DNA of 64,000 bases, from NCBI RefSeq assembly GCF_001456155.1, contig NZ_CP013293.1, forward strand, positions 496,001 through 560,000, given 5' to 3'. This document shows positions 17,767 to 27,799 of this stretch, one piece after another. Numbering within the stretch: the stretch's first letter is position 1; each line of letters begins with the position of its first letter. A program made the translations under genes and the position numbers. This DNA comes from Chryseobacterium sp. IHB B 17019. GTDB lineage: Bacteria; Bacteroidota; Bacteroidia; Flavobacteriales; Weeksellaceae. Under the pieces are notes generated by a model. The model was not told where the DNA came from. It did no database searches and worked only from the letters and a program-made list of their open reading frames with translations.

Positions 17767-19905
17767 TTATTTCACAATTTTCATTTCATCAACCAACCAT
17801 TTTGAATCAGCAAATTTGTCGATAATGAAAAGAATATACTTCGTATCAACCATGATATTTCTGCTGAAACGCGGATCATAATTAATATCACTCATTGTAC
17901 CTTCCCATTGTCTGTCGAAGTTGAGCCCGACAAGATTTCCGTTGGCATCCAGCGCCGGACTTCCTGAGTTTCCGCCGGTTGTATGGTTTGTGGCCGTAAA
18001 TCCTACAGGAACATCGCCGGTTTTATCCTTATAATTTCCGAAATCTTTTTTGTTGTAAAGATCGATCAGCTTTTTAGGAACATCAAACTCATAATCTCCC
18101 GGAACGTACTTTTCCATCACACCCGCCAAATGCGTCTGATAGTTGTAAGAAACCGCATCTCTTGGCAAAGAGCCTTTCACTTTCCCGTACGTGACACGTA
18201 ACGTGGAGTTGGCATCCGGGAAGAATTTTCTGTCTTTATCCGTTGCCATTTGTTGTGCCATGTAAGTTTTCTGCAAGGCATCAATTTTTGTTTGAAGAGA
18301 TGCAAACTGAGGATCGGCTTTGGTCATATAAGTTTCTCTCATCAAGTTGAAAAGCTGATAAACAGGGTCTTTCTTTAAACTTTTAATTAATTTATCCTGA
18401 TTAGAAAATCCTTTTTCAATATCCTGAGACAATGAAACACCATTCACCTCTGATCTTCCTGTGATGATAGAATTTTTAGAAATTTCTTCAATATTCTGAA
18501 TGTTCTGAGCTTCATTTTTATACTTTTCAAATCCTGCAGGCAAAAATTGTGGAGCGGTTTTGTTTGCATAAAGAGCCAATAATTTTGCCGTTACTTTTGC
18601 ATCCAGTTCCGCGCTGTAATCTTTGTAGAAAGCAGCCAGTTTTTTCTTAAGAGCAGCAGTACCTTTTTCATCCATTCTTCCGGCTTCCACGGCAGTGATG
18701 TAGTTGTAATAGAGGTTTGCCAGCGTCAGAGTCTCGGCATTTCTTACAGTTTCGGAATAATAAGCATTGTTTAAAGCAAATGGAGCCTGATCGTTGTAAA
18801 GCTTGTTTAATTGATCTAAAGTTGATTTAATCTCATGATTTTTAGCAACTAAAGAACCTTCATACATCACTTTTTTCTCCACTGCGTTTGATTTTTTAAG
18901 ACCTTCCACTTCACCGATCCATTTTTTCCAGTAATTAGCTACTGAAGCATATTTTGAAGCATATTTGATACGGGTGGCATCATCGGCACGCATTTTTTCG
19001 TCTAATGTTTTTAACGCGACATCTCTTACTGCAATTCTCGCAGGATCAATCTCTTTCATGATTTTTTCAACTGCAATTGCCGGAAGATATTCCGTTGTTC
19101 TTCCCGGAAATCCGAAAACAAAAGTAAAGTCGTTTTCATTTTTATCCTTGATGGAAACCGGGAGATAATGCTTCGGAACGTAAGGAACGTTGTCCTTTGA
19201 ATATTCCGCCGGCTTATTGTTTTTATCAGCATAAATTCTGAACATCGAGAAGTCTCCCGTATGTCTCGGCCAAACCCAGTTGTCCGTATCAGAACCGAAT
19301 TTCCCAATGCTTTGCGGCGGCGCGCCTACTAGACGAATATCTTTGTAAGTCTCAATTGTGTAAGCGTAATATTTATTCCCGTAATACATTGATTTTACGG
19401 AAATCGACTGATAAGGTTCAGTTTTTTGAGCATTTTTATAAATCTCAATATTATTGGCGATTTTCTTTGAAAGTTCAGGTTCTGTAAGGTTGTCTGTTCC
19501 CTCCAAAATTTGATTGGAAACTTCTTTAATATCAACAATAAAATCCACTGTTACCCCCGGATTTGGAAGCTCACCCTGAGGATTTTTTGCCCAGAAACCG
19601 TTTGATAAAAGGTCATTCTCAACAGTTGAGTGCGCCTGGATCTGTCCATAACCACAGTGGTGGTTGGTTAGCAATAATCCTTTTGGTGAAATAATTTCAG
19701 CGGTACAGCCACCGTTGAACTGTACTACAGCGTCTTTAATGCTTGCTTTTTGAGGGTTGAAGATGTCTTTCGCAGAGATTTTCATTCCCAAATCTTTCAT
19801 TTCCTTTTCATTAAGCTCTGTGGGGATCCACATTCCTCCGTATTGCTGTGCAAACGTCATTACAGCCGGCAAAAGAAATACAGATAAAAGTATCTTTTTT
19901 GTCAT
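17767..19905 (-). CDS. S46 family dipeptidyl-peptidase, DPP11-like
   Basis: 712 residues with a signal peptide (MTKKILLSVFLLPAVMTFAQ), so periplasmic. S46 enzymes release dipeptides from the N-termini of peptides and feed amino-acid-fermenting or proteolytic Bacteroidetes. The catalytic His lies in LLLTNHHCGYG near residue 82, the Ser in GGNSGSPALD. The residue after LNFD is Arg (FDRQWEGTMSD). In characterised S46 members Arg at this site marks DPP11 with Asp/Glu preference and Gly marks DPP7; the specificity here is inferred from that. ATG 19905 is chosen; a TTG two codons upstream is less likely. Confidence 0.94.
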   Translation of the reverse strand: MTKKILLSVFLLPAVMTFAQQYGGMWIPTELNEKEMKDLGMKISAKDIFNPQKASIKDAVVQFNGGCTAEIISPKGLLLTNHHCGYGQIQAHSTVENDLLSNGFWAKNPQGELPNPGVTVDFIVDIKEVSNQILEGTDNLTEPELSKKIANNIEIYKNAQKTEPYQSISVKSMYYGNKYYAYTIETYKDIRLVGAPPQSIGKFGSDTDNWVWPRHTGDFSMFRIYADKNNKPAEYSKDNVPYVPKHYLPVSIKDKNENDFTFVFGFPGRTTEYLPAIAVEKIMKEIDPARIAVRDVALKTLDEKMRADDATRIKYASKYASVANYWKKWIGEVEGLKKSNAVEKKVMYEGSLVAKNHEIKSTLDQLNKLYNDQAPFALNNAYYSETVRNAETLTLANLYYNYITAVEAGRMDEKGTAALKKKLAAFYKDYSAELDAKVTAKLLALYANKTAPQFLPAGFEKYKNEAQNIQNIEEISKNSIITGRSEVNGVSLSQDIEKGFSNQDKLIKSLKKDPVYQLFNLMRETYMTKADPQFASLQTKIDALQKTYMAQQMATDKDRKFFPDANSTLRVTYGKVKGSLPRDAVSYNYQTHLAGVMEKYVPGDYEFDVPKKLIDLYNKKDFGNYKDKTGDVPVGFTATNHTTGGNSGSPALDANGNLVGLNFDRQWEGTMSDINYDPRFSRNIMVDTKYILFIIDKFADSKWLVDEMKIVK

Positions 19906-20039
19906 AATCAAAAATTTTCCTCCAATTTACAAAGAAAATAAAGATTATAAGCATGCCTGTCGTCACTTCATACTAATTGATGTAATATTTTTACAACGGT
20001 ACAAATTTTGTTGGTACAAATCCGATTAATAAAAACAAA

Positions 20040-20507
20040 ATGATAAAAAAAAGAAAAACATCGATTTCAGTATTCTTAATGATGGGCTTATTAGTTTCAT
20101 GTACACAAAATGAAAAGAAAAATGGACCTGAAACAAAAAAAGATTCCACTTCTACTGTTGTCAAAAATTCTGCACAAGAGCCTGAAAATGTTAAAAACTC
20201 TCTAAATTGGGTTGGAACATATGAAGGAACATTACCATGTGCAAGCTGTGAAGGAATAAAAACTACAATTACGCTAAATAAGGATAATACTTTTAATATA
20301 GCGACCGAATATTTGGGCGATAAAGATAACAAGTTCAATGACAAGGGTGTTATAGAGTGGGATTCTACAGGAAGTGTTATTACATTAAAATCCGGACAAG
20401 AAAGCTGGAAATATAAATTATCAGAGAATCAATTAGTACATCTTGATATAGATGGAAAAGAAATAGATGGAAAAATGAAATCTATGTATATTTTAATGAA
20501 AAAATAA
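20040..20507 (+). CDS. NlpE-like lipoprotein
   Basis: 155 residues. Lipoprotein signal with lipobox LLVSC around residue 21, then a low-complexity Lys/Ser/Thr linker. Residues ~58-150 form one small beta-barrel-like domain opening WVGTYEGTLPCASCEGIKTT, the hallmark of the NlpE N-terminal domain (copper-resistance/envelope-stress lipoproteins) with its CxxC pair. In E. coli NlpE senses surface contact or copper; the role here is unknown. Divergent from the S46 gene, and separated from convergent MgtC by a terminator. Confidence 0.88.
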   Translation: MIKKRKTSISVFLMMGLLVSCTQNEKKNGPETKKDSTSTVVKNSAQEPENVKNSLNWVGTYEGTLPCASCEGIKTTITLNKDNTFNIATEYLGDKDNKFNDKGVIEWDSTGSVITLKSGQESWKYKLSENQLVHLDIDGKEIDGKMKSMYILMKK

Positions 20508-20530
20508 AGGCATTTTTGCCTTTATTTTTT
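20507..20530. terminator. Bidirectional terminator
   Basis: AAAGGCA, loop TTTT, TGCCTTT, then ATTTTTTT. It sits between the NlpE-like gene (+) and the MgtC gene (-). Confidence 0.7.
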
Positions 20531-20532
20531 TG

Positions 20533-21177
20533 CTAGAATTGATAGGCGATTACTTTTTCATCTTCCATAAGATTTTTCAGTAAAGCTTCATGATTTGCGC
20601 TTTTTCCTATCACAATCCAGGAGGTGGCAAGGTTTCCCTGCGAATACTGCTGTTTTGATATAACAAATTTCAAATGATTTTTTTTGAAAATATCTTCGCA
20701 GTGCTTGACGTCTTCATGATTAACAACAGCAATTTTATATTCCCTGATTCTATGTTCTTTATCAATTAGTTTTTCAAAAACAGTAAGAGAGCTTAAAACC
20801 AACAAAACGAGGATAGTGCCTAAAAGGGCCAAATAAACATATCCGGAACCTACCGCCATCCCAATGGAAGCTGTTGCCCAGATTGTAGTGGCAGTGGTAA
20901 TTCCGTCGATTTTATTGTCTCCTTTAAATATAACTCCGGCTCCCAAAAAACCGATTCCAGTGATAATATTTGCGGCAATACGATCCGGATCATCAACACC
21001 GATTTTTATAGATAGAATCGTAAAAAGACAGGACCCGAAACAGATCAGAATAAAAGTACGCAAACCGGCCGATTTGTTCCTGTATTCCCGCTCTGCACCG
21101 ATGAGAATCCCCAGTACGACGGAGATAAAAATCAACAACAATTCGTTTTGAATAGAATGATCATTTAAAAATTCCAT
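20533..21177 (-). CDS. MgtC/SapB family membrane protein
   Basis: 214 residues. The N-terminal ~130 residues carry four to five membrane helices with the family motifs LGILIGAEREYRNKSAGLRT, GIGFLGAGVIFKG and GITTATTIWATASIGMAVG. A soluble C-terminal domain of ~75 residues follows (ACT-like, as in MgtC). MgtC proteins modulate Mg2+ or phosphate homeostasis and F-type ATPase in pathogens; here only family membership is supported. Convergent with the gene to its left. Confidence 0.93.
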   Translation of the reverse strand: MEFLNDHSIQNELLLIFISVVLGILIGAEREYRNKSAGLRTFILICFGSCLFTILSIKIGVDDPDRIAANIITGIGFLGAGVIFKGDNKIDGITTATTIWATASIGMAVGSGYVYLALLGTILVLLVLSSLTVFEKLIDKEHRIREYKIAVVNHEDVKHCEDIFKKNHLKFVISKQQYSQGNLATSWIVIGKSANHEALLKNLMEDEKVIAYQF

Positions 21178-21246
21178 TGTTTATTTTTTTAGCTTAAAAT
21201 AAAATTACGATAAAAATTTTGTTATGCATTATGATTCGGATTATAA

Positions 21247-21273
21247 AAAAAGACTGCCCGGAAAGACAGTCTG
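21247..21273 (-). terminator. Terminator of ligA
   Basis: Read leftward: CAGACTGTC, loop, GGCAGTCT, then a T run (TTTTTTT). Confidence 0.75.
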
Positions 21274-21292
21274 ATTTATATTATTCTGAATT

Positions 21293-23332
<2,040 letters not shown>

Positions 23333-23431
23333 CTAATTTCATTTAAAAAATAAGAGAAATAAATATTTTGATAAAATTAAGATCACGTAATATATCTCAA
23401 GCTATTGATTTTGTTCAAGATAAAATAAGTG

Positions 23432-23497
23432 TTTACAATGACTTAACATAATGTTATAATTTAATTGAAAAATTGTTAAAACTGCCTTAAACAGTGG
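23432..23497 (+). promoter_or_regulatory. 11-bp-phased TTAA repeat array (PHO-box-like) before Oar-like receptor
   Basis: Five TT-initiated units start at 23443, 23454, 23465, 23476 and 23487 (TTAAC, TTATA, TTGAA, TTAAA, TTAAA), each exactly 11 bases apart; a weaker sixth (TTTAC) is at 23432. The last unit ends 16 bases before the -7 box, covering the -33 region. An 11-bp direct-repeat period at this position is how PhoB-type OmpR-family activators bind in E. coli. A similar array precedes the SusC gene. Confidence 0.6.
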
Positions 23498-23513
23498 GCT
23501 CCCAAAGTCGAAA

Positions 23514-23521
23514 TACCTTTG
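23514..23521 (+). promoter_or_regulatory. -7 box of Oar-like receptor promoter
   Basis: TACCTTTG, exact TAnnTTTG, 18 bases before the ATG at 23540. There is no -33 TTG at normal spacing, which fits an activator-dependent promoter. Confidence 0.65.
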
Positions 23522-23539
23522 CAGGGCTAAATTGTAAAT

Positions 23540-26500
23540 ATGAGAAAAGTAAAGATTGTATTGGGATTATTATTCTTAAGCTTCGGAACACTGGCGTATG
23601 CACAGACAACGCAGGCTTCTATTGTTGGAAAAGTAACCGGAGCTTCGGATAAGGTAAAAGTGACGATTGTAAACGAGTCAACAGGCTTTAAAACCGAAAC
23701 GGAAACCAACTCAAAAGGGGAATATATTTTTAAGGAAATTCCTCTTGGCGGGCCTTACACGGTAATCGTGAATGAGGAGAAAAAAGAAGGGTATACTGTG
23801 AATTTTGGTGATCAGGTTACCGTAAACATGGATCTTTCCAATAATAGTGAAAAATCGATTGAAGAAGTAATTATTGTAGGAAACCTGAAAAATAAAATCG
23901 GAAATTTAGGAGCTGCAACAGCAATTACAGCGAAAAATATCGGGATTTTACCCGTAAACGGAAGAAATTTTACCAGCCTTACCGAGCTTTCTCCTTTAAG
24001 CGGAAGAGGTGGAAATCTTTCGGGGCAATTGGGTTCTTCTACCAACTTTACCATCGATGGGATGACCGCGAAAAACCCTACCTCAGCAGGTTCTACAACA
24101 AGCCGAAGCGGTGCGCCGTTTTCAATTTCTATCGAAGCGGTTCGTGAATTTAAAATCACAACCAACCAATATGATGTTACGCTGGGAAGAAGCGGAGGCG
24201 GAACAGTAAGTGCCGTGACAAAATCCGGAACGAATAAATTCTCCGGAAGTGCCTGGGAATATTTGAGAACAAACTGGCTTTCAAGTCCGTACGATATCAG
24301 AGGTAACAAAAGGGATAATGATTTCTCAACTTCCCAGTTTGGTTTTTCATTAGGCGGACCGGTTATTAAAAATAAATTACATTTTTTCGTAGCTTGGGAT
24401 CATCAGCTGGATTCAAGGCCTTTGCAGATCGCTGATATCAAATCGCATGACGACGAATTAAGGTTAAATACAACAACAGCGACGCTTAACAAGTTTCTGG
24501 ATGTCGCAAGAGCCAAATATGGTGTTGCAAACACACAGCAGTTTGGAGCTTTCGATAAAGTGAGAAATTCTGATGCGGCATTTTTACGTTTGGATTGGCA
24601 GATTAACGATAAAAACTTGTTAACCTTAAGAAATAATTTCACGTATGATATGAACAAAAACGGATTGGGTGATAATACATCAATCAATTTCTTTGAATCT
24701 TACGGGAATGATAAAAACCTGGATAACAGCTTATTGTTGACTTTAAGGTCAAACTTAAAGCCTAATATAACTAATGAATTAAAGGCGCAATATTTATACA
24801 CTTTTCAGGACAGTTACCAGAACGATGAGCTTGGACATGCCGTTCCCAGAGCTATTGTAGAAAATGTGTTGACGAATATTGATGGAAAAGACCGTGGAAC
24901 AAATATCCAGATCGGAGGACATCGTTTTGCACAGGAAAGCTTTAGGAATAACGTATTTCAGATTGTTGACAACTTATATTACAACACTGATAAAATTAAA
25001 TATACTTTCGGGGCAGATCTGATGTATACCGCGGCTAGATCTGTTTATGGAAGCGAGGTTAACGGTAGATTCCACTTCAGGGAAGCCGCTACAAACCCAA
25101 GTAACCTTTACAATTTTGAAAATATGACGGCTTACAGATTTTACAGAGAAGTTCCTTTGATGGAAGATCCTTCTGTGAAATCAAACATCTGGAATGTAGG
25201 TATTTACGGACAAATTCAGACGAAAATAGCGAAAGGTCTTGACTTAATGGCTGGTTTAAGATTAGATTACGGAGGTTATCCAAAAGCAGAGTTTAACCAA
25301 AAGTTATTTGATGAAATGGGAATCAGGACGGATAATCAGATTAAATCGTTTATCATTCAGCCAAGATTTCAGTTTGACTGGAATATCAATGAAGGAAACA
25401 AGGATTTCCTGAAATTTGGAGCGGGAATTTTCTCTTCTGATATCAATAACTATATGGTTATCAATAATTTGGTTTTTGATGGAAGACATTTGGCGACAGT
25501 GGATGTGAATCCTTCGCAGATTGGCCTTATTCCGGATTTTAATGCTTACAGAAATGATTATGGAACAGTTCCGTCACTTCCTCAGTATCAGCTTCCTACG
25601 ATTAACTATACAGGTGAAGATGCGAAAATTCCTATCGTTTATAAAGCCAATATTTCATATACTCACTTCTTTAATGAAAAATTCAGAGCGGGAGTTGCGG
25701 GTTATATGGCTTTGGGCAGAAATAACTATTTCTATTATGACAGGAATATGGCAGCAAATCCTTTCTTTACGCTGGATAATGAAGGTGGAAGAGGAGTTTT
25801 TGTACCAATCACCTCGGTAGCTGCAAACGGAACCATGAACTGGAAAGATGGAAGAATTAACCAAAATTTTGGAAGAGTTCTTGAGCTTGTGAGCGATGGA
25901 AAAGTTAACCAGTTCTCGTTTGTTGTTGATACAAGTTACCGTTACTGGAGAGACGGAGAAATCACTGCAAGTTACACATGGTCAGACATTAAGGATAATA
26001 CTTCATACAACGGAAACGTGGCAAATTCTGCGACATTGTCGACATTGGTTCAGAGTGATCCGAGAAATTTAAGAATGACATATTCTGATAACCAGTTTAG
26101 AAATAAAGTCGTATTGTACGGGAATTCACCAACGATTGCCGGGTTTACTTTAGGTCTCAGATATTCAGGAATTGGAGGAACGCGTTTTTCTGTAACGGCG
26201 GGTGGAAACGTAAACGGAGATTTTGTTGATTCTAACGATTTGGCGTATATTTTCCCGACTCTTACTCAGACTTTAATTGATAATCCTGAAGTGGGACAAG
26301 CATTAAAAAACTATATTACAGACTATAATAACCAGATTGCAGAAAGAAATGGCGGTAAAAACGGATTTTATGGAGTTTGGGATGTTCGTGTAGCAAAGAA
26401 AATTAAATTTGAAAAAATCGGTAACTTTGAGCTTTCGGTTGATATTTTTAACGTAGCTAACTTACTGAACAGAGAATGGGGAGTTAACAAATCTTACGGA

Positions 26501-26635
26501 AATACATCGCTTTACAGAATTACAGGATTTGATCCGGTTACGAAAGAGCTTAAATACAGCTTAAACACCAGCGGACTGGAGCCGTTATCAGGAAATCCAT
26601 ACCAAATTCAGGTAGGAGCGAAGTATTCATTCTAA
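23540..26635 (+). CDS. TonB-dependent outer-membrane receptor, Oar-like
   Basis: 1031 residues. The signal peptide ends near AYAQ (residue 22). An N-terminal carboxypeptidase-regulatory-like beta domain (SIVGKVTGASDKVKVTIVNE, then GEYIFKEIPLGGPYTV) comes next. A plug domain starts near residue 110 with IDGMTAKNPTSAGS and VREFKITTNQYDVTLGRSGG, followed by a long beta-barrel ending in aromatic F (VGAKYSF), as outer-membrane proteins do. The substrate is not known from sequence. Its promoter shares a PHO-box-like array with the SusC gene downstream, and a glycerophosphodiesterase follows, so a phosphorylated ligand is inferred. Confidence 0.93.
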   Translation: MRKVKIVLGLLFLSFGTLAYAQTTQASIVGKVTGASDKVKVTIVNESTGFKTETETNSKGEYIFKEIPLGGPYTVIVNEEKKEGYTVNFGDQVTVNMDLSNNSEKSIEEVIIVGNLKNKIGNLGAATAITAKNIGILPVNGRNFTSLTELSPLSGRGGNLSGQLGSSTNFTIDGMTAKNPTSAGSTTSRSGAPFSISIEAVREFKITTNQYDVTLGRSGGGTVSAVTKSGTNKFSGSAWEYLRTNWLSSPYDIRGNKRDNDFSTSQFGFSLGGPVIKNKLHFFVAWDHQLDSRPLQIADIKSHDDELRLNTTTATLNKFLDVARAKYGVANTQQFGAFDKVRNSDAAFLRLDWQINDKNLLTLRNNFTYDMNKNGLGDNTSINFFESYGNDKNLDNSLLLTLRSNLKPNITNELKAQYLYTFQDSYQNDELGHAVPRAIVENVLTNIDGKDRGTNIQIGGHRFAQESFRNNVFQIVDNLYYNTDKIKYTFGADLMYTAARSVYGSEVNGRFHFREAATNPSNLYNFENMTAYRFYREVPLMEDPSVKSNIWNVGIYGQIQTKIAKGLDLMAGLRLDYGGYPKAEFNQKLFDEMGIRTDNQIKSFIIQPRFQFDWNINEGNKDFLKFGAGIFSSDINNYMVINNLVFDGRHLATVDVNPSQIGLIPDFNAYRNDYGTVPSLPQYQLPTINYTGEDAKIPIVYKANISYTHFFNEKFRAGVAGYMALGRNNYFYYDRNMAANPFFTLDNEGGRGVFVPITSVAANGTMNWKDGRINQNFGRVLELVSDGKVNQFSFVVDTSYRYWRDGEITASYTWSDIKDNTSYNGNVANSATLSTLVQSDPRNLRMTYSDNQFRNKVVLYGNSPTIAGFTLGLRYSGIGGTRFSVTAGGNVNGDFVDSNDLAYIFPTLTQTLIDNPEVGQALKNYITDYNNQIAERNGGKNGFYGVWDVRVAKKIKFEKIGNFELSVDIFNVANLLNREWGVNKSYGNTSLYRITGFDPVTKELKYSLNTSGLEPLSGNPYQIQVGAKYSF

Positions 26636-26648
26636 AAAATGTGAAATG

Positions 26649-26717
26649 TGAATGGTCAATTGTGAATTACTTTGTCGATTTATGGCAATTGACTTGCAAA
26701 GCAAATTCACCATTCAC
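26649..26717. repeat. Imperfect inverted-repeat spacer
   Basis: GTGAATGGTCAATTG at the left pairs with CACCATTCAC at the right. The internal TTGACTTGCAAAGCAAATTC is the reverse complement of a stretch at about 8130-8150, so this is a shared intergenic repeat. Confidence 0.6.
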
Positions 26718-26735
26718 TTTAATTTTAATTTAAAT

Positions 26736-27494
26736 ATGAATCATATTATGAAAAATTTTATCTTAGGAATAGCAGTTTTAAGCACCATTATAATGAAGGC
26801 ACAAACCCAGATTATTGCGCACAGAGGCTATTTCCAATCGCAACCTCCGACAACAGAAAACTCACTGAAGTCATTGGAGAATGCACAAAACCTGAAGATT
26901 TACGGGTCTGAGTTCGATGTCAGGATGACAAAAGACGGTGTTTTGGTAGTAAATCACGATGAGCATCACGCAAAAATGGAAATCGCAGAAACAGATTTCA
27001 AAGAACTGAAAAAAGTAAAGCTATCGAATGGTGAAGACCTTCCTACACTAAAGGATTATTTAAAGCAAGGTAAAAAAGATAAATCATTAAAGCTGATTGT
27101 TGAAATAAAACCTGATAAAACGAAGGAAAAAGAAGATGAACTGACAGCGAAAGCAATCAAAATGATTAAGGATATGAAGTTGGAGTCGCAAAGTGAATTC
27201 ATTTCTTTCAGCTTAAATATCTGTAAAGAGATCAAAAAACTGGAGCCTACTTTTAAAGTTCAGTATTTGAAAGGAGAGCTGTCGCCTCAGCAGATCAAAG
27301 ATGAAGGTTTAGACGGTATCGACTATCATTACAGCATTTTCCAGAAAAACCCAACATGGATTGCCGATGCGAAAGCATTAGGATTGATTACAAATGCATG
27401 GACGGTAAACGATGTTTCAGTCTATGATGAGTTGAAAAAGCAAGGTATCGGATTTATTACAACCAATATTCCGGATCAGCTTAAAAATAAATAG
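26736..27494 (+). CDS. Glycerophosphodiester phosphodiesterase
   Basis: 252 residues from the ATG at 26736; ATG 26748 (MKNFILG) is equally possible, and earlier in-frame codons lie in the repeat spacer. The signal peptide (MKNFILGIAVLSTIIMKAQ) directs it to the periplasm. GDPD family motifs are IIAHRGYF near the mature start, TENSLKS, EFDVRMTKDGVLVVNHDE (catalytic His and metal ligands), VEIKPD and ITNAWTVND near the end. It splits glycerophosphodiesters into glycerol-3-phosphate and an alcohol. It follows an Oar-like receptor and precedes SusCD plus a phosphoesterase, consistent with phospholipid head-group scavenging. Confidence 0.94.
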   Translation: MNHIMKNFILGIAVLSTIIMKAQTQIIAHRGYFQSQPPTTENSLKSLENAQNLKIYGSEFDVRMTKDGVLVVNHDEHHAKMEIAETDFKELKKVKLSNGEDLPTLKDYLKQGKKDKSLKLIVEIKPDKTKEKEDELTAKAIKMIKDMKLESQSEFISFSLNICKEIKKLEPTFKVQYLKGELSPQQIKDEGLDGIDYHYSIFQKNPTWIADAKALGLITNAWTVNDVSVYDELKKQGIGFITTNIPDQLKNK

Positions 27495-27519
27495 TTTTTA
27501 ACCAACAATAATAATTATA

Positions 27520-27551
27520 AAACCCATCTTTCTGAGATGGGTTATTTTTTT
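27520..27551 (+). terminator. Terminator after glycerophosphodiesterase
   Basis: AACCCATCT, loop TTCTG, AGATGGGTT, then ATTTTTTTAA. Confidence 0.8.
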
Positions 27552-27649
27552 AATCTGTTGAATTGCTGATAAACAAAGGATTAACTTAATTTATCAGGAA
27601 AAGACAATAAAGTTAGGTAAATAAAATACATTGTTTGTATTAATTATGC

Positions 27650-27760
27650 TTAACTAATTTAACCTGCTGTTAACCAATTACCTGTATAAAGTTGTTAAAA
27701 ATAAATTAATATAGTGTTTAATAATTCTTTAATAAATGTTAAAACCGTGTTAAAACCATA
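27650..27760 (+). promoter_or_regulatory. 11-bp-phased TTAA repeat array (PHO-box-like) before SusC gene
   Basis: Six units start at 27695, 27706, 27717, 27728, 27739 and 27750, all exactly 11 bases apart (TTAAAA, TTAATA, TTTAAT, TTTAAT, TTAAAACC, TTAAAACC). A further 11-bp-spaced TTAACC pair is at 27659 and 27670, and one TTAACT is at 27650. The array ends 15 bases before the -7 box. The 305-base gap before the SusC gene otherwise holds only a terminator. Confidence 0.62.
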
Positions 27761-27775
27761 ACCATAATGTCGTTT

Positions 27776-27783
27776 TAATTTTG
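27776..27783 (+). promoter_or_regulatory. -7 box of SusC promoter
   Basis: TAATTTTG matches TAnnTTTG, 16 bases before the ATG at 27800. Confidence 0.65.
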
Positions 27784-27799
27784 CGCAAACAAAAAGGAT

